Shown in pieces: positions 11,577 to 21,004 of a stretch of DNA of 64,000 nt. The DNA lies in contig NC_079491.1 in the NCBI RefSeq assembly GCF_020520425.1, forward strand, positions 29,813,449 to 29,877,448, read 5' to 3'. A program made the translations under genes and the position numbers. How positions within the stretch are numbered: position 1 is the first letter of the stretch; the number at the start of each line of letters is the position of its first letter. This DNA is from Spinacia oleracea. Its lineage: Eukaryota > Streptophyta > Magnoliopsida > Caryophyllales > Amaranthaceae. The notes below the pieces were generated by a model. It ran no database searches. It worked only from the letters and a program-made list of their open reading frames with translations, and had not been told where the DNA came from.

Positions 11577-11928
11577 CTTGCGATCGCAAAAGAAGGTGAA
11601 CTCACAATAGGAACCATTGATGATATTCAGAAGCTTCATATTCGATCTATTCCTCTGGGAGAACATGCTCGGCGTATCTGCCACCAGGAACAAACTCGCA
11701 CTTTTGCCATTTGTAGTTTGAAGTACAACCAAGCTAGTGCAGAGGAATCTGAAATGCATTTTGTACGCTTGTTGGATGACCAAACCTTTGAGATCATATC
11801 TACTTATGCACTTGATACTTATGAATGTGGTTGCTCCATACTGAGTTGCTCATTCTCAGATGACATCAAAGTTTACTACTGTGTTGGAACAACATATGTT
11901 TTACCTGAGGAAAATGAGCCAACCAAGG
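11577..11928 (+). pseudogene. DDB1-like fragment: Captured DDB1 (DNA damage-binding protein 1) exon, part 1
   Basis: About 117 codons match plant DDB1, the WD40-like propeller adaptor of CUL4 E3 ligases: LAIAKEGELTIGTIDDIQKL, then IPLGEHARRICHQEQTRTF, SEMHFVRLLDDQTFE, GCSILSCSFSDD and YVLPEENEPTK. It ends at AAG|GTAGAG, a plausible original splice donor that joins in phase to the next exon at 12349. It is one open frame here, but upstream and downstream DDB1 exons are missing. The fragment belongs to the middle/C-terminal part of a protein of roughly 1,090 residues. It was captured by the surrounding CACTA element and is not a working gene. Confidence 0.9.
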
Positions 11929-12348
11929 TAGAGTTTTAGATTTTCATGGAGTTCATATTTCATGCATCTGTCTTCTGATGATATCTGTCAAAAAAAGGGA
12001 AACAGTATATAAACATTCAGTGGTATGGTAGTGGAACTATCTTGGCATGTTGTAGTGGAAGAAAGGCTTTTCTGGTGGCGAATACAACTTATTTAAAGCT
12101 GCTCCATTAGAGTTATTTACGCTGTTCCAATTTTCTACTCAGTATAATGGCTTGAAAGGAATGAAGGGTTTCGAATCGGAATTCATAAAATGTCGAACCC
12201 CTTCCATCTATGCACAGAATTATGGAGTTTCCTTGTGAAAATTGAATTACTTAAATGATTATAAACATTTTGCAATCCAGAGTTTTTTTTTGTCACTTTT
12301 CTCTGTTAAGGATATCTAATCTATCATATTATCATGTAAATGTTGTAG

Positions 12349-12636
12349 GGAAGAATTCTGGTTTTTGTTGTTGAAGACGGAAAGCTGCAACTCATTGCTG
12401 AGAAAGAAACTAAAGGTGCAGTGTTACTCACTTAATGCCTTCAACGGCAAGCTGCTTGCTGCCATCAATCAGAAAATTCAGCTTTATAAGTGGATGCTTC
12501 GGGATGATGGAACTCACGAGTTACAGTTTGAATGTGGACACCATGGGCACATTCTTGCCAGTTGTATGTCCAGACTCGTGGTGATTTCATTGTTGTTGGG
12601 GATCTGATGAAATCAATTTCTCTACTAATATACAAG
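12349..12636 (+). pseudogene. DDB1-like fragment: Captured DDB1 exon, part 2 (frameshifted)
   Basis: Continues the DDB1 match after an AG acceptor at 12347-12348: GRILVFVVEDGKLQLIAEKE, then TKGAV, YSLNAFNGKLLAAINQKIQL, YKWMLRDDGTHELQFECGHH, and YVQTRGDFIVVGDLMKSISL, ending at AAG|GTACGG. A one-base insertion after TKGAV (about 12423) and another small insertion after GHILA (about 12560) break the frame. Retention of the intron and both splice sites (11929-12348) shows that genomic DNA was captured, not mRNA. Confidence 0.9.
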
Positions 12637-12746
12637 GTACGGAATTCAGTAAAAGTATCTAGACTGCATCTTTTCTCTGTCTGTATGTGTTGTTGCTTGT
12701 ACTCCAGTCAAGCACTATTTTTCTGTTTTGTGCTAACCTGAATCAT

Positions 12747-12866
12747 TCAGAAAGATTGAATTCTGGAGTTTTGGTAGTCGAACCGTATGTTGGTGTTGCT
12801 TGTTTGGGAGCTATTTTGTTTGGATATCACCTTGTGAAGTGGGTTGAACAAGGTCTTTACCTTGTA
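12747..12866 (+). pseudogene. pGlcT-like fragment: Captured plastidic glucose transporter (pGlcT-like) fragment
   Basis: A stretch of about 40 codons contains PYVGVACLGAILFGYHL. This matches the first transmembrane helix of plant plastidic glucose translocators of the major facilitator superfamily, preceded in them by a Ser/Gly linker as here (SERLNSGV). The following residues up to a TAG stop resemble the next part of the family only loosely. The fragment is far too short for a transporter and probably one captured exon. The call rests on one 17-residue core match recalled from memory. Confidence 0.65.
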
Positions 12867-13023
12867 TAGTTGTGCACAATGGAGGCTTATGTGCATGCTC
12901 TCACTTTATGTAATTCTGTCTATATGTCAATTAATAAAACTGCTAATTAGCTGTTATGGACCAGAGCTTAAATTTTGCAGTTCTGCAATGCTGACATAAT
13001 TATTTGCAATGCGAATTAAATCA

Positions 13024-13134
13024 GGCTTTGATGTACAAGAGCTATCTGAAGATGCTCCAGATGATCAGGAGGGACTGGATGCTACAGTAACGCATGTGGT
13101 AAATTTGCTGTCTACTGAGCCCACTGACAGTTAG
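13024..13134 (+). other. Exon-like open stretch, unidentified
   Basis: After an AG at 13022-13023 an acidic open frame (GFDVQELSEDAPDDQEGLDA... ending in a stop) runs for about 36 codons. Composition and position next to other captured exons suggest a fourth captured gene piece, but I cannot name it. Confidence 0.3.
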
Positions 13135-13818
13135 TTCCTCTCTCCTTATTTGTATATTCGCTAGCTGCTTGTCTGTATCATTTAGATTATCAAAGGATGA
13201 CTATTATTATTAGGTTTCATAATCATAGGCAATTTGGGAGCTTGTACTTCTAAAAGAAGTTTAAGTGTACGAATGGAACTTTTTCTCACTTTACCACAAT
13301 TCTCTAGGCATCCAAGACCCATCTGTGTGACTGGAGATCTTATTAATCAACCTGGCGAATCGACGGGAATATTGCTACTGCTGAATTCTTGCTGAGATTA
13401 ATCGATACAAAGTTTAATCATCTTTTAGGGGTGTTTAGTGGTGGCAGATTAACATGCTAGCTGTTTGGACTTGTATAGACCATCCTCGCATGCAATATTC
13501 TGGATTAGAAGTTGAGAAACATGCCTCTCTAGTCTCTTAGTTAGGTTGATTGACCTGAATGGCGGTGGGTCAAATGTTGTCCGAGAAAACAAATGACATT
13601 TTGATACAATCGCCATCTCTTGGTATAGATGTAGATTCCTTTTATTTGCAGGGTTTGAGAAGGTACATCTGTATTACTTATTTATGTATTTATGGATATT
13701 ATTTATGGATTTTATTTATGGATGTTAGACCATAATTATGGAGGCTAGTACCGAGTAGTAGTACCAATGTATTACTGCAGGAATTTATTTTTTTTGTAAA
13801 ATAAACGCACTATTTGCA

Positions 13819-13950
13819 GCGCGTGCTGGTAGACCAAAGTTGCAAATAGACGCTTATTACAACGCGTGCTGGTAGACCAAAGTTGTAAATAGACGCTAAT
13901 TACAGCGCGTGCTGGTAGACCAAAGTTGCAAATAGACGCTAATTACAACG
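13819..13950. repeat. CACTA subterminal 43-bp repeats (3 copies)
   Basis: 'gcgtgctggtagaccaaagt' starts at 13821, 13864 and 13907, a 43-bp period, each followed by 'tgcaaatagacgc'. The array lies about 160-290 bp from the right end, where CACTA transposase-binding subterminal repeats normally lie. Confidence 0.8.
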
Positions 13951-14109
13951 CGCGTGAAACACCATGCGCTGCAATTAATTGGTTTTTGCAGCGCTTTTGT
14001 TCGCTGCGAATAAAAGTCCACTATTTGCAGCCATCACAATTGCAGCGCTCAAAAACGCTGCAAAAAGCCCCTTTTACGCGCGCTGCAAATGACATTTTTT
14101 CTACTAGTG

Positions 14110-15380
14110 AAAGCATAAGCAGAACGAACCGAGAACTTCCCATTCGGGGAACAGTTCCAGAAGAAATAGTCGGCCTTCGGGGACGAAGGTCGTTCCAAAG
14201 CCAGAATCTTACTGGCTGTGGTGTCATCAAAAAGACGATGCACCAGCTCAACATTCCACGCGTAAGAACGCGGATCAATCAACGAGGAAACATGAGTCGG
14301 CACAACCGACTCACCAATAGACGGCCTAAAATGGACCAAAGAGCCTGACACCCAAGTATCTTGCAGAATCCGAATATTATCACCTAACCCTGGTTTCCAA
14401 GCAATCCCCTGATCTAAAACCTGAAACCCGTGAACCAGACTCCGAAAACCCCAAGATGGCCGAGAACCCGGAGATCTGGCCCCAGCCAAAGACAAAGAAG
14501 GATAACGGGATTGAAACAGGCGAGAAACAAGCAGTTGAGGGTGATGAACAATTCGCCAGGCATTCTTAGCCAAAAGGGCTTGATTGAAAGTACTAATCCG
14601 ACGGATACCAAGACCTCCCATACCCTTTGGAAGATACAAAATGGAAGATGGAATCAACGACATTCCCCGCGAATGAGGCGAAGACCGCCACCAAAAGCGA
14701 AGACACAAGTGGTCTATCCTGTCGCAAATTGTCTGCGGAATTTTAAAGACAGAGAGGACATGAGTGATCGAAGCAACAAGAACAGAGTTTATGACCACAA
14801 GTTTTTCCGCTGCCGAGAGATGTAAAGCCGAGAAATTTGCAATTCTCCGAGCAATACAATCCACAAGCCCATAAAACGAAGAACACTTAGCACGACCCAA
14901 ATCAACCGGAACCCCCAAATAAGGACCCAGAGAAGTACGCTGGCCCAGACGTAGAGTCCTGGCCAGGAAATCTCGATAGTCCTGCGGAGTATTAAGACTG
15001 AACTTAACAAAAGACTTCTGATAATTAATAACCTGGCCCGAAATGGAACTGAATTCTGAGATCACAGAAAGGACCTGGTCACAGGCCTTAGGCGTCACCC
15101 GGAAGAAGAGAAGTGAGTCATCTGCAAAAAATAGATGAGAGATCGACGGAGCTCCACGGGAAATTGAAATCCCCTCAATAAGATGCAACCTCTCAGAACG
15201 ACGCAGAAGAGCAGAGAAAACTTCCATGCATAACACGAATAAGTACGGGGAGAGGGGGTCCCCCTGTCGCAAACCACATTTCAGGATGAACGCCCGAGAA
15301 GGCTCCCCATTAACCAGAACTTGATAAGACAGTTGTGACACACTGACGTATGATATGGACCCAGTAAGGAGGGAACCCAA
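14110..15380 (-). pseudogene. LINE-1 ORF2: reverse transcriptase C-terminal half and thumb
   Basis: An open minus-strand frame of about 420 codons. It has NGEPSRAFILKCGLRQGDPL, then SPYLFVLCMEV, the catalytic FADD box (FFADDSLLF, codons at 15117-15128), SGQVINYQKS, and the conserved PYLGVPVD and YLPKGMGGLGIRRI segments typical of plant L1 RT thumb/connection. It overlaps a different frame carrying the N-terminal RT half around 15310-15380, so a frameshift near 15340 interrupts RT. The frame runs into the CACTA terminal repeat at 14109. Without that insertion it would continue into the zf-RVT/RNase H frame. Confidence 0.88.
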
Positions 15381-16345
15381 AAGCCTTTAACGATTGAAAC
15401 AAGAATTCCCAACGAACCCTGTCATAAGCCTTATTCATATCAAGCTTAATAACTGCAAAGAACTTCTTCCTAGCTGAAGTCCTATTCACTAAAGATAATA
15501 ACTCGTGAGTAATCAGGAATTCATCTGACATCAAGCGGTCTGGCACAAATGCATTCTGAGTAACAGAAATCAGAGAAGGTAACACAGAACGCAGGCGATG
15601 GGTCAGACACTTTGTAATGCACTTGTAAATGACATTACATAACCCAATAGGACGAAAATGGGAGACCTGCGATGGACTTTGGATTTTCGGGATAAGAACC
15701 AAGAAAGTGCGATTCCAATCCTTGAGCATAAACCCATGAGCAAAGAAGAAGTGAACTGCAGTAATAACAAGAGACCCCACCTTATCCCAATGAGTTTTAA
15801 AGAATGCCGCTGAAAACCCATCCGGACCTGGGGACTTGTTGTCAGAAATGTTGAACATGGCTGAGCGAATCTCTACCGGGGAGAAAGGAACCATCAAAAA
15901 TTCCTTATTAACCTGAGACAAGCACGGTAGCTGGAGACGATCCCAGTCATAAACTAGCGAATCCGAAACTGGTCTGTGTACCTCATACAAGTTTGAATAG
16001 AAATCTGAGATGAGGGTACGAACAACCGGTGGAGAAGTGATCCATTCACCTGACACATTCTGAAGACTGGAGATGTTGTTCTTACGTTTACGAGCCTGAA
16101 CTGAAGCGAACAGAAGCTTTGAATGACAATCTCCAAGGGAATCCCATTTGACCTTGGAACGCTGACGCCAGTAAAGGAACGTAGCCTGAGCCCTGGCCAC
16201 ACACTCCTCTTTGGTTGTAATGAAAAGGGACGCTGCAGGACCAGGTGTAATAGAATTAGCCGCTGCTACCAAAACGGAAGAAAGATCACGCCAATTAATA
16301 CCCCAACTCCTCCTATTACGAACACACCAATCAAGCTGAATCTTG
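15341..16345 (-). pseudogene. LINE-1 ORF2: linker and reverse transcriptase N-terminal half
   Basis: The frame carries the region before and inside RT: SAMFNISDNKSPGPDGFSAA, FRPIGLCNVIYKCITKCL, QNAFVPDRLMSDEFLITHEL, KLDMNKAYDRVRWEFL (first catalytic Asp, motif A). It stops after VTTVLSSSG near 15315, where the other frame takes over. At its upstream end it is out of frame with the endonuclease (frameshift near 16345). This order is the plant L1 endonuclease-RT arrangement. Two frameshifts make ORF2 non-functional. Confidence 0.86.
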
Positions 16346-16628
16346 ACGGAGAATAATAGCTGCATGATCAGAAAGAAAAATCGGTTGATGAAGCAAGGAA
16401 GCTTCAGGATGATCTGCAAGCCACTCCCCCGAAGCGTAGGCCTTATCCAATCTCTGGAACGAGAGAGTATGGTCACGGTGGTTATTAGTCCAGGTATACT
16501 GGCAACCCGAAAATGGAATATCCAACAGGCCATTATCAAGACGCCACTGCATAAAGGAATGACGACCAGGAACATTAAAAGACCCTCCAAGTTTATCATC
16601 TAAGAACTCAACTTGATTGAAATCCCCA
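16331..16628 (-). pseudogene. LINE-1 endonuclease, C-terminal part
   Basis: Minus-strand frame begins with GDFN (codons 16627-16616), an active-site motif of apurinic-like endonucleases. It continues FVPGRHSFM-type sequence, then QYTWTNNHRDHTLSFQRLDK and LSDHAAIIL. WTN, LDK and SDH are further conserved motifs of the EEP fold. It is joined to the N-terminal part across the solo LTR: the 5-bp TSD (ATAAG) lies exactly between the codons for VL and GDFN. A frameshift follows at about 16345. Confidence 0.85.
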
Positions 16629-16947
16629 ATAAGTGAAGGAAATAGTGCCCTTGGTCCAAGTATGCATATAATATTAAGTCTAATAAGTGCGGTTCAGTAT
16701 TAATTAACAAGTTAATAATTCAGTGAGATCAAGTGAGCTAAATGCCTAGCTAGAGGCCGCTTCAGTTCAAGTGGAATTAATGATATTAATCCACAACTTA
16801 CTCTTGACTGAACCCGTAGGGTCACACAAATAGTACGTAAACGGATCAAGTATTTAATGGCATTAAATACTCCATCTATGGATATTCGGAATCGACGGAT
16901 CTTGGTTTCAGTGGGAGCTGAGATCGTCACAGGCAAGAAATGAATGC

Positions 16948-17280
16948 TCCGGAAACGATGATATTGCCGGAAACGGAAATATGGATCGTATCGGAAATAT
17001 AAATATTATCCAAGTCGTAGATGTTGCCGGAAACGGAAACATGGTACGTATCGGAAAATATTATCGGAAATAGAAATATTGCCGGAATCGGAAATATTGC
17101 CAGAAACGGAAATATTGTCAGAATCGGAAATATTATCGGAATCGGAAAATAATTCCGGAAACGGAAATATTAAATATTTGTTCGAAACGGAAATTAATTC
17201 CGGAATCGGAAATATTAAATATTGTTCGTATCGGAAATGAATTCCGGAATCGGGAAATTAATCGGAAGCGTATAGTACGA
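16948..17280 (+). repeat. Array of GGAAATATT/CCGGAAACG motifs inside the copia LTR
   Basis: About fifteen to twenty degenerate units alternating 'ccggaaacggaaatatt' and 'atcggaaatatta' fill some 330 bp. The same array appears, reversed, in the other LTRs of this family at about 27880-28210, 33885-34210, 42655-42970 and 50425-50755. It lies between the LTR start and a GC-rich island, upstream of the TATA box. Confidence 0.9.
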
Positions 17281-17668
17281 ATTAGCATCGGACGAGGCCT
17301 GCCAGAAGAAGGCCCAGCACGAAGCCGGGCCATCGCCCAGCAAGCCAGCGCGCCACAACGCACCAGCCAAGGCTGCGCCAGGCCCACCGCAAGGCAGGCC
17401 CAGCGCGCGCCAACGCTGCGGCATCGTGTGGGCCTCGTGGCAATAGGGCTGCGAGCTCGCGGGCTGCGCGCGCGCGCATGGCGCCCCTCGTGGGCTGCTG
17501 TGCGTGCGTGTGTGTTGGTGTGCTATACGAATCCTAAAGCTATCAGGTTTCGACTAATGATTAAATTCCTAAACCTAAAAGGATGAATTAATTAAATAAG
17601 AATTCTATTAGGATTCTAGTTTAATTAATTCGTATCCTAATAGGATTACGATTCCCTTTCCATACCTC

Positions 17669-17676
17669 TATAAATA
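17669..17676 (+). promoter_or_regulatory. TATA box of the copia LTR
   Basis: TATAAATA followed by AAGG, about 1.03 kb into the LTR. The element's RNA would start shortly after it. The matching box is present in the full-length LTRs of B and C in reverse (for example 'ctatttatagaggc' near 33486 and 42250). Function is inferred from sequence. Confidence 0.6.
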
Positions 17677-18034
17677 AAGGCCTAGGGTCATTATTTTGTA
17701 TAGAGTTTTCAAGTATTCAAAGTGATTTTGAGAGCAAAAATTCAGTCATACAATTGCCTATACTAGCCGAAAATTCTAAGTACCTTAAGGGCGATCCTAG
17801 TTGGTCAAGCTTAAGGAGGATCCGGACGTGCTGTGGACTATCTACGGAGGGACGACACTTGGAGTCCTAAAGACTTGTTCTTGTTCGATTCGGGCGCAGC
17901 TAGGGAAGGCACGCAACAAAGTGTATGCATCTAAACTATGCTAAATGATTATGTGTAAATAATATGCTTTCCTGGCTTTATGGTTTTTCCGCATGATTTA
18001 TGAATTGTCATATGTATGATAACCTAACAATAAG

Positions 18035-18435
18035 GACAATGTTAGAGTACTGAGATAAAATATCAGAAATTTTATCCCAAACTAACGCTCGATCAACTAA
18101 ATGAGGCGCTCCGTACACAAACAACATGTAGCTTATTTCATTATTAACATTGGAAATTTTACAAAGCACAAAGTTGCTACATACTAAAACAGGATCCATA
18201 TGTACATCAGAAGACCACAAAAGCACTAAACCCCCGCTTAAACCTTCCGCATCAACCCCACAAAACCAACAAAAGGCAGGGAACCCAACTTTTGACGAGC
18301 ACTATCTACAGAGATCATAGTTTCCATAACAAACACAACATCTAACCCAAAAGAACGGACTAAGGAAGCCAAATACGGAACTTTAGGGGAGTCCGTCCCA
18401 CCCAAACCCCTACAGTTCCAGGAACAGATCCTCAC
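18035..18435 (-). pseudogene. LINE-1 endonuclease, N-terminal part (frameshifted)
   Basis: ORF2 begins at 18435 with GTG AGG ATC: VRICSWNCRGLGG, the classic SWNCRG start of plant L1 endonuclease, followed by VVFVMETM (ET motif). A frameshift near 18250 moves the reading to SGGLVLLWSSDVHMD, then MLFVYGAPH and SNIVL, reaching the solo-LTR insertion site. The first codon is GTG where an ATG would be expected, and it overlaps the ORF1 stop (GTGA). The domain is complete only if both the frameshift and the LTR are ignored. Confidence 0.85.
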
Positions 18436-20827
18436 TTAATTGACGGTGGCCCATTTTGAGGGACCACATCACCAGGACACGGCCCCACAGAAGGGCTTCC
18501 CTTCGACACAACCGAACCTCCTGAGCATCTTCTTTTCTTTAAAGGCAGCATGAAAGGGCAACAAGAAGAAGGAACCTCAGCACCACTACACCCCTTTGAA
18601 TTACCAGAAACTTTACGCTTTGAAGGCAAATGTTCCTCACCCATTTCCACACACGATCCCCTTTCCTTGATAGAGACAGCTTCAAAGGAGATTTCCCTTT
18701 AGTCGAAATTGGTGGAGATTCATACGAACAGGTGGAATCAACAACGGAGTCAGACAATTCCTCCTGAGAAGACACAGGCGAGTAATCCATCGGAGCAACG
18801 CCATCGTCGACAATGGGGAGAATTTCCGAATCCGAGGAGGCGTGGCTGCCCTGAATGTTGTTGGCGACACCACCAACATTAACCTCCTGCAGAACCTCTG
18901 ATTCATCCGAAGGAGAGTGGTTGACATTGATGGAATGATAAAATTTGAACCCCGCCGACGAAGAATCAGCCGCATACCCAGAATTGTTGTCCGCCACCGT
19001 CGGAAAAGAGGAAGCAAGTGACGGCGATGGTGAATGGATGAACTGGGGAATGCGATCCGGCGAGTTGGGCGGCGTCAGAAGCTCCTCACCCCTGTTCAGC
19101 ACGGGATCTAGCCCAGACCCGGAAGGAGATGGGAAAAACGGCCCGTGAGATAGAATACCCGACCCGGTCGACAGAAAACCGGGTTGTATATACGGATCCC
19201 CAACAAACCTTGGACCAGGATCTAGTAAAGGCAGGCCCAAAACCACTGCTGGGCCAGGAGAATAAGATGGAACAAAAATCGGTACTCTTTGATCCGAAGA
19301 GTTAGGAGGAGTGGGTGAGAAATTCCACCCATGCCAATTACTTGGGCCTGCCCCAAAAGGATTATGAAAATAAGGCCCATAAGTAAGGACACCAGCTGAG
19401 GATACATAAACACTAGGTTCAGGAGAAGAATTGGGCTCAAAAGTGATGGGCTGGCCCAAATGAGAAGTATTGTAATCCAAAGCAGGAGGAGAATGGGACA
19501 AAATAACCGAAGAAGAAAGAGCGTCACCTACTGACCCAAAGTCTTCAACATACTCGTGGGATGGGTTGATGTGGCCTTCAGTGGAGGAGACACGTGGCCT
19601 TTTTCTGCTAACAATCGAAGAGGCAATTGTAGGGATATGGGGAGTATCATGCAACGTGTTATCAGCAAGAGACATACCTTCAGCATGGAAAGGTTGACCA
19701 AGAACCCCATGAATGACATGCACCTGCTCAGAGTGAGAGGTGGCATGAGATGCTGTGACGTCATTCTGGCCCATTTTTTGGTGTTGGTGAGGTTCCCGTA
19801 TCTCAAGCTCCTCCCTCACATGTATCATCGGTCCTAAACCGCTGCGAGTGACTTCATTGGCCCGTCCCCGGAAACCAGCCGCATTGGCTGCCGGAAACAG
19901 ACCTGGAAACGAGTGGCCAGGTGGTGGCTGAGGCGGCGGTGGGTTGCCTGCATCTGGGAAATCATCATCTATATCCCCACCACCATTATTTTCATCAGGA
20001 TGATTATTATACCACACAGAAGTGGTCCAAATCGCTGGTGTCGGAAAAATTCCCCGAAGCGCATTTGAATAAAGAGGGACATCTGTGGGGCCATAAAGAA
20101 CACGAAGACCACGTTCCTCAAATTTACGAAAACGACGCTCCAATAATGCACTCCCCGCCAAAGGAGGCATACGGCACGTGGTTGGGCCATGCCCGACAAA
20201 ACCACACTTTTTGCAAAATCTGAAAATTCCCTCGTACTTAAATTGAATCCACGTGATATGATTATCGTGCGTGGGAAAATAACAGCCTGGAATCAAAGGC
20301 AATAACAGGTTAACAAGAACCTTAACCCGCGGACAAGTAACCGGGTAGCCTGGGGTTGGAGATTCATCCACCCCGGTGACGTCACCAACGTGGCCCAAAA
20401 TAGCAGCTGCAACCTCTGAATTCGAGTGTTGGAGTGGAAGGCCCTCTACTGCCACCCATAATTCAGCAAGGTTAAGGTTCAATTCCTTCACAACGAAGTA
20501 ACCTCGAACGCGTTGCAGCACCACCAAGCTTCCCTTAAAGTGCACCCACCCTTTAATATCCAAATCAGAAGCATCCTGCTCATTGAAACATTGGAATAGG
20601 AAGTCATCATTAAAAGGACGAACCCGAACAGGTTGCCTAAGATGCCAGAACCTATCTACCAACTGTTGGACTAATTCAATCTCATAAACCCTCATATCCC
20701 AAACCCGCCCAATCACACAATACTCCCAATCAATCGGGTCAGGAACAGAAATTGGTGGAGGAACAACAGCTAGTATACCTATGCGGTGAGGGTAGGTGAA
20801 GGTTGTGGTGTTGTTGTTAGTAGCCAT
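18432..20827 (-). pseudogene. LINE-1 ORF1 (DUF4283 / CCHC RNA-binding protein)
   Basis: Start chosen at ATG 20827 (MATNNN), because upstream in-frame codons encode unrelated low-complexity sequence. Residues about 25-170 form the DUF4283 domain (FNDDFLFQCFNEQDASDLDI, VLQRVRGYFV, LNLAELWVAVEGLP). It is followed by a CCHC knuckle, CKKCGFVGHGPTTC. A long proline/serine-rich tail of several hundred residues follows. The frame shifts near 18660-18700, after which the other frame (SIKERGSCVEMGEEHL...) runs to TGA at 18432-18434. In L1 elements ORF1 coats the RNA and acts as a nucleic-acid chaperone. One frameshift separates this copy from intact. Confidence 0.8.
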
Positions 20828-21004
20828 GACAGAACTGAGATAGCAAGAAAAGAAAAGGAAGATAAGTAACTTTGTATAGGAAGCGGAAGGAGGAAGAGGA
20901 GGATAGGGACTGTGTTTGTGATTAATTTTGATGGTTACTCTTTTGTTTTTGGTTGAGATTATTCTACGCAGAGGGTATTTTAATTTTAGGTTATAAGGGT
21001 ACAA

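Larger units (their letters stand above)
8577..14109. mobile_element. CACTA (En/Spm) non-autonomous transposon carrying host gene fragments
   Basis: The element starts CACTAGTAGAGAAATC at 8577 and ends with the inverse ...TTCTACTAGTG at 14109. It is flanked by a 3-bp AAA duplication (8574-8576, 14110-14112), the standard CACTA signature. The ends contain subterminal 'gcagcg/cgctgc' words in both orientations and a 43-bp triplicate (13819-13950). No transposase is recognisable. The interior carries exon-like pieces of a CONSTANS-like gene, DDB1 and a plastid glucose transporter, all on the + strand and all with frameshifts or truncations. It sits inside LINE-1 ORF2. Length 5,533 bp. Confidence 0.93.
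16634..18029 (+). repeat. Solo LTR of the copia B/C family (TSD ATAAG)
   Basis: 1,396 bp from TGAAGGAAATAG to CTAACA, flanked by ATAAG at 16629-16633 and 18030-18034. It is the same family as the LTRs of copia B and C, in the opposite orientation. It shares the B-type 'atgcatataatattaag' near its start, whereas C has 'atgcattcaatgttaag'. No internal sequence is attached, so it arose by LTR-LTR recombination or a comparable loss. Features: an array of ~18-bp 'ccggaaacggaaatatt' units, a GC-rich island (about 17280-17500), a TATA box (17669-17676). Confidence 0.95.
7517..21004 (-). mobile_element. L1-type LINE (LINE-1), minus strand, split by two later insertions
   Basis: A plant non-LTR retrotransposon with order ORF1 (DUF4283, CCHC), endonuclease, reverse transcriptase, zf-RVT, RNase H. 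It is read from about 20827 down to 7571 and ends in a short poly-A (T-run at 7517-7525 on the + strand). Two insertions split it: a solo copia LTR (16634-18029) and a CACTA element (8577-14109). Removing these and their TSDs leaves about 6.5 kb, normal for plant L1. The frame is continuous across both insertion sites. Several frameshifts (near 18660, 18250, 16345, 15340) make it a dead copy. The 5' boundary (about 21004 or slightly beyond) is not defined by a TSD. Confidence 0.85.

Noticed and set aside
11577-12636. Functional DDB1 gene
   Set aside because: Only two exons, frameshifts in the second, inside a transposon.
7014-21004. A TSD for LINE-1
   Set aside because: 'aggctaaatga' before the poly-T and 'aggttaaaatga' near 21100 are similar but not identical. 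Too weak to fix the 5' end.
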